Counted from the first letter of the stretch, positions 1 through 9,465 are shown. The stretch is DNA of 64,000 nt from Marinobacter profundi (GCF_002744715.1 NZ_KZ319367.1:613785-677784); one strand, 5' to 3'. A program made the numbers and translations. The notes: a model not told the origin generated them from the sequence alone.

Positions 1-114
1 AGAAGGCGCCAGCCGTGTAGCCGCAAGAATTCGGGAAAGAATCGACTCCGGAATCGATGCCCCGTTCATGCGTTTGGCGGCGTAACGCCATTCCAGTGCT
101 GCCAGAAAATCCAT
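1..114 (-). CDS. Nitroreductase-family protein, N-terminal fragment cut by window edge
   Basis: The reverse strand from 114 to 1 encodes 38 residues with no stop, beginning MDFLAALEWRYAAKRMNG and ending in RLAPS. A short aromatic-basic opening followed by a helix ending in LAPS is how NAD(P)H-dependent FMN nitroreductases of the NfsB type begin; the Arg-Leu-Ala-Pro-Ser stretch is where these enzymes start to bind FMN. The gene runs off the left edge, so substrate and length cannot be judged. It is divergent from the EamA gene at 288, and the 173 bases between must hold both promoters. The family call rests on the N-terminus alone. Confidence 0.6.
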   Translation of the reverse strand, partial: MDFLAALEWRYAAKRMNGASIPESILSRILAATRLAPS

Positions 115-287
115 AGTAGGCTACCTCGTAAATTTTGGGTGTATGTATGGGCTGTCAGCCTGGAAGACTGAATGATGGAGCCGTCGGTATCGACCACCGA
201 TTCGGGAATGGAGTTTTTACGAAACGTGTGCTGATCCATGGCGATGGATTGCGGAAGATGTAGGCAACGTCAGCTGGAGAACCCGTT

Positions 288-1217
288 ATGAGTACCCCAT
301 CCGTAACTCCCACCTATCAGCCGGGTATCAAGTCCGTATTCCTGTTACTCGGCGTCGGCGTATTGATTGCTTTGATGCTGCCCTTAGCAAGGGCCGCCCT
401 GGAAGATGGTGTAACCCCATTGGCCTATGCGTTCTGGCAGGCGCTGGGTGGTGCCGTCATCCTGGCTGCGTGGCTTCGGCGACGTTCGTCACTAGGTGTG
501 CAGGGTAAATTTGTCCGCTACTTCGGGATCAGCGGGCTCACGGCAATTGCGGTCCCGAACGCCGTGGCGTTTGCTGTGGTTGCCAATATTGGAGCAGGCC
601 TGACGGCCACGCTTTACGCGCTGCCTTCATTAGCCACTTACGCCATTGCCGTCACCTTGGGCATGGAACCCCTGAGAAAGAGAAAGGCGATAGGTCTCAG
701 CTTTGGAGTGGCCGGGTGCGTCTGGATTCTGTCACCTAACCCAGCCGGCATCAGCCCGGATACGCTCCCGTGGCTGCTGCTGGGGTTGCTCGTCCCGCTG
801 TCTCTGGCTATTGGCAATATCTATCGCACCGCTCACTGGCCAACAGGTGCCTCACCCGAGCAACTGGCCGTTGGCATGCTTTTGGGTGGCGCGGCGCTGA
901 TTTTCATGGTTGTTTTGATGGCCGGCGACGTACAGACACTAGTAGTGGAGGGCACTCGGCTTTGGGCAATACTGGTGCTCCAGTCGATACTGACGGCAAT
1001 AGGGTACCGGGGTTTCTTCCACTTACAGCGACAAACATCGCCGACATTCCTGAGCCAGTTGGGATTCGTCATCACACCTGCAGGTATGTTGTTTGGGATT
1101 GTGTTCTATGGTGAATCCTACGGATGGGCCGTGTGGGGTGGGGTGGTGCTGCTTTTGACTGGCGTCGTGCTTGCCAACCTGCCGGGCCGGCAGTCCAGCA
1201 GTTACGGCGCTGATTAA
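288..1217 (+). CDS. EamA/DMT-superfamily transporter
   Basis: This is a 309-residue, very hydrophobic inner-membrane protein with about ten predicted transmembrane segments, arranged as two EamA-like halves (roughly residues 15-150 and 160-300). The first half carries the usual charged loop after helix 1 and a PNAVAFAVVANIGAG stretch typical of drug/metabolite exporters. The second half has the GFVITPAGMLFGIVFYGE helix end common to EamA domains. The family exports amino acids, nucleosides or small metabolites; the substrate cannot be read from sequence. The ATG at 288 precedes helix 1 by about 15 residues. It is a single-gene unit facing the DUF1254 gene. Confidence 0.85.
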   Translation: MSTPSVTPTYQPGIKSVFLLLGVGVLIALMLPLARAALEDGVTPLAYAFWQALGGAVILAAWLRRRSSLGVQGKFVRYFGISGLTAIAVPNAVAFAVVANIGAGLTATLYALPSLATYAIAVTLGMEPLRKRKAIGLSFGVAGCVWILSPNPAGISPDTLPWLLLGLLVPLSLAIGNIYRTAHWPTGASPEQLAVGMLLGGAALIFMVVLMAGDVQTLVVEGTRLWAILVLQSILTAIGYRGFFHLQRQTSPTFLSQLGFVITPAGMLFGIVFYGESYGWAVWGGVVLLLTGVVLANLPGRQSSSYGAD

Positions 1218-1340
1218 CAGTCGCCGTGAAGTGGGCACGATGAATCCTCCAGATGTGACACAAGAGTTATCCGCTTCTCGCTCGCGCGTCTCGATTCGCT
1301 GAACCTGTCGTCCAGCTCAAGAAGCGGATTTTCCAGCTCT

Positions 1341-1367
1341 GGCCGGCCCTGAATACGGGGGCCGGTC
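1341..1367. terminator. GC-rich hairpin between convergent genes
   Basis: Left arm GGCCGGCCC (1341-1349) pairs with right arm GGGCCGGTC (1359-1367), with one G-T pair and a 9-base loop. It lies between the convergent EamA and DUF1254 genes, where a bidirectional terminator would be expected. There is no clear T-run on either side, so intrinsic termination is uncertain. Confidence 0.4.
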
Positions 1368-1416
1368 AAATTAATTGCTTTGTTGTGTGGTGCTTTGACC
1401 GCAGTATATTTCAGAT

Positions 1417-3780
1417 CTATTTCACAGGTGTCGGATCAGGAAATGACCAACTGCCGTCGAGGAGAGCCTGACGCGGTTGATAGAGGCGCACGATGTAATT
1501 CCACCCATCGGTAATTGGTAAGCAGTTCACCCGACCGTCGTCGCAACCACCAAAGTGTACTGTTACCCCTCCATTTGGATCAGGTGTCGCCGTAAAGTTG
1601 TTGACCGAATTGATCCCGAGGTCGTTCGGTTCCATGAAGCCGTCCTTGTTGTAGACAGTAATTGAAAAAAATCCATCAACAGGGACGTCTTTGACATACA
1701 GTCTGTGGTTCACCGAGCCATCGTTTTGCTCGGGGTAGACGTTGATGTACATTGCGTCCTTCTTCGGGTTGCCCCCGAAGCCAAACGCCGTTCCAAGAAG
1801 ATGGTGAATCGGGTTGAGTTTGTCTTTTTCCCCAAACATGACAGACGTGTCGCTGAGGGTGGCAGACAGAACATTGAGCGCGTCACGTACTGTACCCAGT
1901 GACTCTTCGTCCCAGTCCGGGACCTCCAACGCGCCCGCGTCTGCCTGTTGCACCGTTATCTGATCCTGCAAAGCGTTCGCCTGCAGGATGTCATCGGGAT
2001 CGTTCGCATTCACAAGAGTCCGGAAAACCACCGCTAGATAACGGGTCCCGATTTGCTCCTGTGTGAACGTATAAGTGCCCGGTTCATAGATCGCAGGCGG
2101 AATCGAGTGATCCTGATTGATGAGCAGCATTGATTGCCAGCGGTCGGTTTTTGGCTTGGTAATAGTGAGTGGGGTTGTTAAATCGAAGATCCCGATAGAA
2201 TACAGGGTGTCTTGATTCATGCGAATAACATCTTGTTTATCTAATGGCGTCGGCTGACGTATATGGACCATTTTTCCAAATCCGCCAGCAGTTTCATAAC
2301 GCTTAAAGTACGTATCCGCTTCAGCGCGAACGAAGTTGTCGACGGTCACCTTTTCTCTCTCCTGTTTCACCATCTCCAGTTTCGGAGCCCTCCAGGAGCC
2401 GTCGAGGGCTGCTTCTGCCGGCCAATAGATGCGCAGATAAGCTGCGAATGGTCCCTTGGGTGCAGGAAGCCAGTTGGACTCCAGATCCTTGCCGGGTGAC
2501 TCGTGCTGGATGTAGAGCGTGAGGCCGCCGTCGGTATCCATTTTCATGTCCGGCAGCATCGGCGAATTGATGAGGTAGCGGTCGATGGGATTGGCCACCA
2601 GCAAGCTCTCCGGCAGCTGATACATGGTGAGCGACCAGAACGCATGGGCGGGTGGCAGTTGGCCCTTCGGGAAATGCAGAGTATAGCGGTTAGCGCCGTT
2701 GAGCTTCTGATCGCTGGCGTCAGCCCAATAAATAGGGTACATCGCTTCCTGTTTTGAATTTCCCCAGATGCCCATAGTTGCGAGCCAGCGATAGAGGTAA
2801 TTGTTTTTCATGAATGCGCGCGTGCCGAAAACATCGCCGGCGGTAATTTTACCTTCCGCCAATAACTTCGCGCCGCCCTCAAATTCTTTCCAGGCGTCGC
2901 CGATGCCATCCTCGAAGGCTTTCTTCATTTCAGGGGAAAGCTTCGTGGGATCAAAGGTCTTTTCGGCGCCGATGCCAACCTTGGCGAACCTCTCCATGAG
3001 CTCCTTTTCGGACGAAACAGTCGGGCTGAATTGAAGGACGAAATTCAGGATTTTGAACACCTCGAGAGAGCTTTTCTGCTCTTCCTGGCTGATCGGCTCT
3101 ATGTAGTCGATGGCCGGTGCGGGCGTGGGCGCGGGCTGGCCGAGGAACTGGCTCAAGGGCTGCACCTTGTACTCCGACTGGATTCTCTTCACATTGTCGA
3201 GGTCGGTCGGATCGAAAAGCTGGGTGCGGTAGATAAGGGTGTTTATCTCGGTCTCTGACTGGATGACTTCCTTGATTCCCTGCGGTTTTTCGCCCTTCCA
3301 TTTCGGGCCAGCCAGCATGATGCTACCCGCTTCGTTACCGGTGGTTCGGCTGCCGGCATAAGCAAAGTTGAACGTATAGGCGTCGATGAACTGAATCGAA
3401 TAATAGCGACCTTCTGGAATTTCCGGGACGGTCAGCACGAGCGGTTCGGTCCGGAGGTCTGCACCGAGAAAGGAGTACGGTGTGTCGGAATTGGGCGTCT
3501 GGACGGACTTATCCTCCGGAGTGTAGACGCGCGGGATGTTGTGGATCTCATTCCACTGCCCCTTGTATTCGGGGTCTTCCTTGTCAACGAAGTAGGCGTA
3601 TTGGATGCGGTAGCTGTCCACCATGGGATAGCCGTAGATATAGGCCTCCTTGGCGATGACGCGGGCTTCCGCTGGCGTTACAGCGGGTGCAGCAGCGCTA
3701 GCAACCCCGGCCGGCAGCATGGCCAGCGCAAACACGCTTGCAGTGGTGAATCTGAACCTGGTGTGAAGGGGTGTTTTCAC
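1417..3780 (-). CDS. Exported protein with two DUF1254/DUF1214 units
   Basis: This 787-residue exported protein starts with a signal peptide ending near AAA at residues 28-31. The first unit has the DUF1254 features AYIYGYPMVDSYR (about 46-58) and TPNSDTPYSFLGADLR, then a DUF1214-like half containing GTRAFMKNNYLYRW and HAFWSLTMY. From about residue 480 a second copy of the fold follows, with RMNQDTLYSIGIFDL and GFFSITVYNKDGF. Most family members have a single unit of 330-500 residues, so this is an internal duplication or fusion. The biochemical role of the family is poorly known. The start is a GTG with GGAG 8 bases upstream. It is divergent from the AraC regulator at 4027, which may control it. 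Confidence 0.85.
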   Translation of the reverse strand: MKTPLHTRFRFTTASVFALAMLPAGVASAAAPAVTPAEARVIAKEAYIYGYPMVDSYRIQYAYFVDKEDPEYKGQWNEIHNIPRVYTPEDKSVQTPNSDTPYSFLGADLRTEPLVLTVPEIPEGRYYSIQFIDAYTFNFAYAGSRTTGNEAGSIMLAGPKWKGEKPQGIKEVIQSETEINTLIYRTQLFDPTDLDNVKRIQSEYKVQPLSQFLGQPAPTPAPAIDYIEPISQEEQKSSLEVFKILNFVLQFSPTVSSEKELMERFAKVGIGAEKTFDPTKLSPEMKKAFEDGIGDAWKEFEGGAKLLAEGKITAGDVFGTRAFMKNNYLYRWLATMGIWGNSKQEAMYPIYWADASDQKLNGANRYTLHFPKGQLPPAHAFWSLTMYQLPESLLVANPIDRYLINSPMLPDMKMDTDGGLTLYIQHESPGKDLESNWLPAPKGPFAAYLRIYWPAEAALDGSWRAPKLEMVKQEREKVTVDNFVRAEADTYFKRYETAGGFGKMVHIRQPTPLDKQDVIRMNQDTLYSIGIFDLTTPLTITKPKTDRWQSMLLINQDHSIPPAIYEPGTYTFTQEQIGTRYLAVVFRTLVNANDPDDILQANALQDQITVQQADAGALEVPDWDEESLGTVRDALNVLSATLSDTSVMFGEKDKLNPIHHLLGTAFGFGGNPKKDAMYINVYPEQNDGSVNHRLYVKDVPVDGFFSITVYNKDGFMEPNDLGINSVNNFTATPDPNGGVTVHFGGCDDGRVNCLPITDGWNYIVRLYQPRQALLDGSWSFPDPTPVK

Positions 3781-4026
3781 AGCAATTGCTCCTGCTTGAT
3801 GTTCACTTTGTCCCGTGTGGGAACCCGTGATTTGTTGATGGCTCCTTCATTAGCATCACCGGTGCGTCTCTCAGGCGCTATCAGTTATGCGCAAGACACG
3901 GTGAACCCAGGGCTGCGGTGGGCAGGGAAGACATGCGCTGAAATTATTATTGAGAGGTTTCTTGCGGTGGGGTGGCAGCGGGCTTACTGTTAATGATGTC
4001 TATCGAGAAATCGCAGGGAGCGATCC

Positions 4027-4986
4027 ATGGGCGCGACACGTGGTATTTCAGGGAATCGTTACCAGCCTCCGGTGTTTCATGATCTGGACCAGGTTAACCA
4101 GGCCATCAGTGGTTCCAACCTGGAATTTATCCAACTGAAGTCTGGCAATCTCGACATCGCGCTTGATCATATGTCGCTGGACGACCTTTCAATTGATGTG
4201 GGTGCGGTCAACCAGCCGGTCCGTGTGGTGGGCGAACTGGACCCCGGGCGATTCAGCATTGGCGTCCTCACAAGGGGCGCTCAGGCCACCTGGAACGGCA
4301 CTCATGTTGATGACTCACAATTGTTACTGTTCCCACCCGGCAGAGAGCTCAGTGGCTATGCTTCGACAATGTACGGGTGGACATCTCTGATCATTCCTAC
4401 CTCGTGGATTGATGTAATCGAAAAAGCCGCTTCTCGGACGAACATAACCTCGGTGTCTTCCTTTATTGCCAGCCGTCCCGCTCCCGAAACGCTTGCGGAG
4501 CTGAGGCAGGCCGCCTCAAACGTACTTCAACTATCGAAAAGTCCGTTGACTAGTCCATCGGAAGAGTGGTTGGTGACCGATCTCCGCAATATGCTGGGTG
4601 CCGTTCTGAGTGCTATGGATGTTCCCCCGCCGAAAGTCATTTCTCAGGCCTGGGGGCATTTCATTGTCGCGAAGCGTGCCGAAAGTTATATGCGCGAGAG
4701 AACCGAAGAGCCGGTGAGCATTGATGACTTGTGCATTGCAATGCATGTCAGCCGTCGATACCTGGAATACGCCTTCGCCGATGCCTTTGGCACGAGCCCG
4801 TCCCGCTATCTGCGCCTGATGCGGCTTAACCAGGTACGCAGCAGACTAACGGCGTCAGGTGGCCAGACTACAGTCACCAATGAGGCGCTCAGGTTGGGCT
4901 TCAGCCACCTGAGCCTGTTTGCTACCCAGTACAAGAATGCCTTTGGTGAGTGCCCGAGCCAGACGCTTGCTCGGGCGACCCGATAG
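4027..4986 (+). CDS. AraC-family transcriptional regulator
   Basis: A 319-residue DNA-binding regulator. The C-terminal third (about 215-315) has the double helix-turn-helix of AraC/XylS proteins: VSIDDLCIAMHVSRRYLEYAF, then the second helix pair ending in LRLGFSHLSLFATQYKNAFG. The N-terminal 200 residues resemble the sensor half of regulators annotated as AraC-binding-like, with a GRFSIGVLTRG strand. The domain layout is like EutR-type regulators, but no ligand can be inferred. GGGAG ends 6 bases before the ATG. It is divergent from the DUF1254 gene across 246 bases and upstream of an outer-membrane block, which makes both plausible targets. Confidence 0.9.
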   Translation: MGATRGISGNRYQPPVFHDLDQVNQAISGSNLEFIQLKSGNLDIALDHMSLDDLSIDVGAVNQPVRVVGELDPGRFSIGVLTRGAQATWNGTHVDDSQLLLFPPGRELSGYASTMYGWTSLIIPTSWIDVIEKAASRTNITSVSSFIASRPAPETLAELRQAASNVLQLSKSPLTSPSEEWLVTDLRNMLGAVLSAMDVPPPKVISQAWGHFIVAKRAESYMRERTEEPVSIDDLCIAMHVSRRYLEYAFADAFGTSPSRYLRLMRLNQVRSRLTASGGQTTVTNEALRLGFSHLSLFATQYKNAFGECPSQTLARATR

Positions 4987-5123
4987 TCACCGAACGCCTG
5001 CTACACAACTTTTCCCTGCCAACCCGCATCCATGCGGAATCACGATAGCGCAGCCGTTGCTCACCGCACTAGAATCCACTCTCACGCAATCGGGCGTCCA
5101 AGAGTGTTCTCGATCATCAGACC

Positions 5124-5501
5124 ATGCAAATCAAGAGACCGATTCACCATAACAGACTGGATGAAGCGCTCGCCTACATTGCAGGACATATGAAAGAAAG
5201 AATCCAGCTCGATCATCTTTCTGAAGCGTCCGGTGTGAGTAAGCGAACGCTCGGTTATCTTTTTCTACATACCTATGGCATCACACCGATGGCTTTCGTG
5301 AAACAGGAGCGACTGAAGAAAGCCAGGATGCTACTGCAGCATGCTGACCCTTCCACAGCCACTGTTACGAGTATCGCCCGAGAGTGCGGGTTCACCCACA
5401 TGGGGCAGTTTTCGCTCGACTACAAGCGGCTGCTCGGAGAATTGCCATCCACTACCTTGCGCCGCCCCCACAAACACGACACGAGCCCAGACATTCAGTA
5501 A
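5124..5501 (+). CDS. Small stand-alone AraC-type HTH protein
   Basis: A 125-residue protein that is almost entirely an AraC/XylS DNA-binding domain: first HTH IQLDHLSEASGVSKRTLGYLF (about 30-50), second HTH ending in CGFTHMGQFSLDYKRLLGE. There is no sensor domain, so its size matches MarA/SoxS-type single-domain activators, whose activity is set by their abundance. It could instead be the surviving C-terminus of a longer AraC gene. The upstream 137 bases show no obvious in-frame remnant. It lies between the full-length AraC gene and the outer-membrane protein genes, in the same direction. No strong ribosome site is visible before the ATG. Confidence 0.75.
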   Translation: MQIKRPIHHNRLDEALAYIAGHMKERIQLDHLSEASGVSKRTLGYLFLHTYGITPMAFVKQERLKKARMLLQHADPSTATVTSIARECGFTHMGQFSLDYKRLLGELPSTTLRRPHKHDTSPDIQ

Positions 5502-5602
5502 TTAACCAACGCCATGCGTTTTCCTGATAGCGAGCGGACCGGTCGAGGGAAATACTGGGGACGCTTCAGCAAAGGCTGCTGTCATACAAGAGGAACTTGG
5601 TG

Positions 5603-6334
5603 ATGAACAATGTAAAAACACTGGCAGGGGCTGTCATGATGTCGTCCACGTTGGTTCTGGCTATACCAGCAACGGCGCAGGACAGATGGAGTGGAGAAAT
5701 CACTCCCTATTTATGGGCGGCTGGCATTGATGGTGATGCCACTGTCGGGGGCAGGGATGTTGAGCTCGATGTCAGCTTCGATGATCTCCTGGATAAAACC
5801 GACGTGGCGATCTCATTTCTTGGCGTTCTTCAAAGAAATCAGTTGGTCTTCTGGGGGCAGGTGGACTATCTGGATCTCGGGACCGATATCGTTACCCCAG
5901 GCGGAATCACAGGAGATGCGGATACAAAGGCCACCATTGCAACCTTGGCCGTTGGCTGGCAATTCGGCGGCTGGAAGCCTGGACAGACCTTTGACGTGCT
6001 TGTGGGAGTGCGACAACTCTCACTGGATAATGAAATCTCCCTCGACGGTGTCGGTTCCTTCGAAGGTGATCAAGATTTTACCGATGGGGTGCTCGTAGTC
6101 CGGCCAAGCCTGCCGCTTGGCGAACGGTGGCGTTTTAACCCAACCCTGTCAGTTGGGGCCGGTGACTCAGATAGCACCTACGAGCTTTGGCCTCAGTTTC
6201 AGTTTAATGCCACAGAACACCTGGCGGCACGCATAGGCTATCGGCGACTGCATTACGATGTTGAGGGTGATCGCGGCAATACGTTTGATGCTTCGTTTCA
6301 CGGGGTTACGCTCGGGCTAGGGTTCCTTTTCTGA
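5603..6334 (+). CDS. Predicted outer-membrane beta-barrel protein
   Basis: A 243-residue exported protein with a signal peptide cleaved near ATAQD, then alternating polar and hydrophobic strands ending in the aromatic-terminated LGLGFLF, the usual C-terminal signature of outer-membrane barrels. Sections such as TPYLWAAGIDGDATVGG are common in small barrel proteins annotated only as hypothetical. An upstream in-frame TTG (5597) is possible, but AGAGG at 5589-5593 sits 9 bases before the ATG at 5603, so I use that start. It is followed after 15 bases by a second outer-membrane gene, likely in the same transcript. Function unknown. Confidence 0.75.
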   Translation: MNNVKTLAGAVMMSSTLVLAIPATAQDRWSGEITPYLWAAGIDGDATVGGRDVELDVSFDDLLDKTDVAISFLGVLQRNQLVFWGQVDYLDLGTDIVTPGGITGDADTKATIATLAVGWQFGGWKPGQTFDVLVGVRQLSLDNEISLDGVGSFEGDQDFTDGVLVVRPSLPLGERWRFNPTLSVGAGDSDSTYELWPQFQFNATEHLAARIGYRRLHYDVEGDRGNTFDASFHGVTLGLGFLF

Positions 6335-6349
6335 ATCAGGAAATCTTAA

Positions 6350-7183
6350 ATGACCATACAAAATGGGCATCCAGACAGCCAGTTAAGGCACACTTTGACA
6401 TGCCTGTTGGCGGCCGGTGTGTTGACGTTCGGACAGGTTGCCGCAGCGGCGGACAGCCAGTCGGAGATCGCCAAGAAGCTCAACAATCCGATCGCTTCCT
6501 TGATCAGCGTACCAATGCAGTTGAATTATGATGAGAACATTGGTCCTGGCGACGCTGGTGAGCGCTGGGTTCTAAACATCCAGCCCGTGATACCGATCAA
6601 TCTGAATGAAAACTGGAACGTTATCTCCCGTACCATTTTGCCCCTTATCGACCAGAACGATATTCCCGCGGGTACGGACGAAAGCGGGTTAGGGGACGTG
6701 TTCCAGAGTTTATTCTTCTCACCCAAGGCCCCGACAGCAGGCGGCTGGATATGGGGTGTAGGCCCAGCCTTGCTGTTACCAACGGCCAGCGAAAATGTTC
6801 TCGGTGCCGAGAAATGGGCTGCCGGTCCCACCGCCGTAGCACTAAAACAGGCCAGCGGCTGGACTTATGGCGCTCTGACCAACCATGTTTGGTCTTTTGC
6901 CGGCGACAATGATCGTGCGGATATCAGCACGACCTTCCTGCAACCCTTCCTGGCGTATACCACGGCAACGTTCACCACCCTCGGAGCCAATACCGAATCC
7001 AGCTATGACTGGAAGCGCGAAGAGTGGTCCGTACCGCTTAATCTGACCGCCACGCAAGTATTCAAGGTGGGCGAGCAACCCATGTCGCTACAGCTTGGGG
7101 CCCGTTACTGGGCGGATGCCCCGGATTCCGGGCCGGAAGGCTGGGGGTGGCGCATGACATATACCCTGGTTTTCCCCCGTTAG
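6350..7183 (+). CDS. Outer-membrane transporter-like protein
   Basis: A 277-residue exported protein with a signal peptide ending near AAAAD (about residue 34). It matches in pattern the family usually labelled simply transporter (sometimes mis-annotated neuromedin U): LNNPIASLISVPMQLNYDENIGPG, then IQPVIPINLNENWNVISRTI, and GVGPALLLPTAS. These are typical of a barrel protein common in Proteobacteria, of unproven substrate. It ends in an aromatic-basic VFPR terminus. It lies 15 bases after the preceding barrel gene and 41 bases before the patatin gene, suggesting one envelope operon. Confidence 0.75.
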   Translation: MTIQNGHPDSQLRHTLTCLLAAGVLTFGQVAAAADSQSEIAKKLNNPIASLISVPMQLNYDENIGPGDAGERWVLNIQPVIPINLNENWNVISRTILPLIDQNDIPAGTDESGLGDVFQSLFFSPKAPTAGGWIWGVGPALLLPTASENVLGAEKWAAGPTAVALKQASGWTYGALTNHVWSFAGDNDRADISTTFLQPFLAYTTATFTTLGANTESSYDWKREEWSVPLNLTATQVFKVGEQPMSLQLGARYWADAPDSGPEGWGWRMTYTLVFPR

Positions 7184-7224
7184 TCCGTCGGCTAAAACAA
7201 CGGAACTCAATTCCGGAGCGTGCC

Positions 7225-9465
7225 ATGGGATTCAGGCTGTTTACGGGTTTTGGCCGGTACCTTCAAACGATGGCGCTTTTCGCTGTTGTTGTAACAGCCA
7301 TATCTTCCCAAGGGCTGGCCCAGACTCAAACACAACAGGGTGATCGTCCCAAAATCGGCCTTGCGCTCAGCGGTGGTGGCGCGCGCGGAGCGGCTCACGT
7401 GGGTGTGTTGCGGGTGCTGGAGGAGATGCGAATCCCGGTCGACTACATTGCCGGAGCCAGCATGGGATCGATTATTGGCGGTTTGTACGCCGCTGGCATG
7501 ACCCCGGACGAAATCGAAACGGCCCTGGTTACCATGGACTGGGAGCATATTTTCAGCGACGACGCGCCCAGGGAAGACCGTTCATTTCGCCGCAAGCGCG
7601 ATGATGATTTGTATCTCATCAAGGCCAAGCCCGGTATCTCGGACGATGGCGAGCTGAAATTCCCCACCGGCGCTATTCAGGGCCAGAAGTTCGATCTCGC
7701 CCTGAGAGAACTGACTCTGCCAGTTACCGCGATTACGGATTTCGACAAACTCCATATCCCGTTCCGTGCCGTCGCGTCGGACATTGGCACCGGCAAAAGT
7801 GTGGTCATCCGGTCAGGAGATCTTGCAACCGCGATGCGGGCCAGTATGGCCGTTCCCGCAATATTCTCGGCTACGGAGATAGAGGGGCGGCTGCTGGTTG
7901 ACGGCGGCATTACAGATAACCTGCCGATTGATGTGGTCCGCGATATGGGTGCCGACATTGTCATTGCTGTCGACATCAGTACACCTCTGGCAGAGGCCGA
8001 GGATGTCACGAATGTATTCTCGATCACCGGGCAGTTAACGTCGATCATGACCCGAACGAACGCCGAGCAACAGATCGCCTCGCTTGCCGAAACGGATGTG
8101 CTAATCGTACCGGACCTTGGAGATATTGGCAGCGGCGATTTCCAGCGCGCTGGCGAAGCCGTGCCCCGTGGCCGTGACGCCGCGAAAGCAAAGCGCCAGC
8201 AGTTGGCGGCACTTGGTTTATCGTTAGCGGCCTATCGCGACTATGTGGCCTCACTCACCCCGCCGCCATTATCGCAATCACCGATCATCCATTTCGTACG
8301 GATCGAGAACGATTCGCCGATATCCGACGGCATGATTCGCGACCGCCTACGCCAGGCCATTGGAGAACCCCTGGACCGTAAACAGCTTGAGCAAGATATT
8401 TCAACCATTTACGGCTTGGAGCTCTTTCAGAACGTGCGTTACGACGTCGAGCAGGACGACGGCCTGACAGGATTGGTAGTCAGCGCCAAGGCTCGCAGCT
8501 GGGGGCCGAACTACGTCCAGTTTGGTCTGGAACTTTCCAGTGATGGTGAGGGGCGCAGCAGCTATAACCTGGGCTTCGCCTATCTGCGAACAGGCATCAA
8601 CGGTCTTGGTGGTGAGCTTCGGGCGGCGCTTCAAGTGGGTGAGGAACCCTTGATCGCTGGCGAGTGGTATCAACCCCTCGACACACTGTCACGTTATTTC
8701 CTGAATACTGGCCTTAGTTACGGATCACATACAGTCAGCCTGTTTGATGACCAGGACCGGCTGGCTGACTTCCGGGTTACAGAAACGAGATTCGACGGAG
8801 CCCTGGGACGAGAATTCGGTGTGTATGGTGAAACGCGGTTTGGTTATCGTTACCGCACCGGTCAGGTCGAGCTTCAAACCGGTGCGCCTGAATTACCAGA
8901 TTTCAGCTATGACACCGCCGAGCTGTATGGGCGAGTATCGGTTGACCGGCTGGATTCCTTTAACTTCCCGGAAAATGGATGGACTGGCCTGTTGGAGTAC
9001 GCCACTGCTCGCGAAGCCCTGGGCGGCGACAAAGATTTCGATCAGGCGACTCTGCGTGGTAGCAAGTTTGCGGTTTTCGGCGATGGCCATGTGCTCGGAC
9101 TGGGAGGGCGCCTGGAAACAACATTGGACGGCAACGCGGCAATACAGGACCGTTATCGTCTGGGTGGCTTCCTGAATTTGTCTGGCTTCACCGAGGACTC
9201 ACTCAGTGGCCAGCAGGCGGGGATCATTGCTGCGCTCTACTACCGCCGCTTCGAGATGCTGCCGTTTCTGTCCTGGTACATCGGCACGTCGTTGGAATAT
9301 GGCGGAACCTGCGAGAATCGTAACGATATCGGAGACGACGGGCTGGCAGCGGGCAGCATTTTCCTGGGGGCCGACACGCCAATAGGGCCGATTTATCTCG
9401 GAGTAGGGCAAGCAGAGGCGGGGAACAATGCCGTGTTCTTCTATCTGGGGCGGCCGATGTTCTGA
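7225..9465 (+). CDS. Patatin-like phospholipase fused to POTRA/outer-membrane barrel
   Basis: A 746-residue PlpD-type protein. A signal peptide (about 1-32) is followed by a patatin domain: oxyanion glycines GGGARG (50-55), nucleophile Ser79 in GASMG, and catalytic Asp226 in VDGG. After it comes a POTRA-like stretch (about 355-440: IHFVRIENDSPISD, FQNVRYDVEQDD) and a barrel to the C-terminus (AVFFYLGRPMF). Known relatives place the barrel in the outer membrane and expose or secrete the lipase, which acts on phospholipids. An upstream in-frame ATG at 7147 lies inside the preceding gene; GGAG at 7215-7218 favours 7225. The Ser-Asp dyad is complete. Confidence 0.9.
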   Translation: MGFRLFTGFGRYLQTMALFAVVVTAISSQGLAQTQTQQGDRPKIGLALSGGGARGAAHVGVLRVLEEMRIPVDYIAGASMGSIIGGLYAAGMTPDEIETALVTMDWEHIFSDDAPREDRSFRRKRDDDLYLIKAKPGISDDGELKFPTGAIQGQKFDLALRELTLPVTAITDFDKLHIPFRAVASDIGTGKSVVIRSGDLATAMRASMAVPAIFSATEIEGRLLVDGGITDNLPIDVVRDMGADIVIAVDISTPLAEAEDVTNVFSITGQLTSIMTRTNAEQQIASLAETDVLIVPDLGDIGSGDFQRAGEAVPRGRDAAKAKRQQLAALGLSLAAYRDYVASLTPPPLSQSPIIHFVRIENDSPISDGMIRDRLRQAIGEPLDRKQLEQDISTIYGLELFQNVRYDVEQDDGLTGLVVSAKARSWGPNYVQFGLELSSDGEGRSSYNLGFAYLRTGINGLGGELRAALQVGEEPLIAGEWYQPLDTLSRYFLNTGLSYGSHTVSLFDDQDRLADFRVTETRFDGALGREFGVYGETRFGYRYRTGQVELQTGAPELPDFSYDTAELYGRVSVDRLDSFNFPENGWTGLLEYATAREALGGDKDFDQATLRGSKFAVFGDGHVLGLGGRLETTLDGNAAIQDRYRLGGFLNLSGFTEDSLSGQQAGIIAALYYRRFEMLPFLSWYIGTSLEYGGTCENRNDIGDDGLAAGSIFLGADTPIGPIYLGVGQAEAGNNAVFFYLGRPMF

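Noticed and set aside
592..603. CCAATATTGG palindrome as a possible second recombination arm
   Set aside because: It lies within the EamA coding sequence and lacks the outer TGTC/GACA of the repeat at 10879.
3541..3993. Open frame of 150 codons antisense to the start of the DUF1254 gene
   Set aside because: Begins inside a real gene on the other strand and shows no protein-like pattern.
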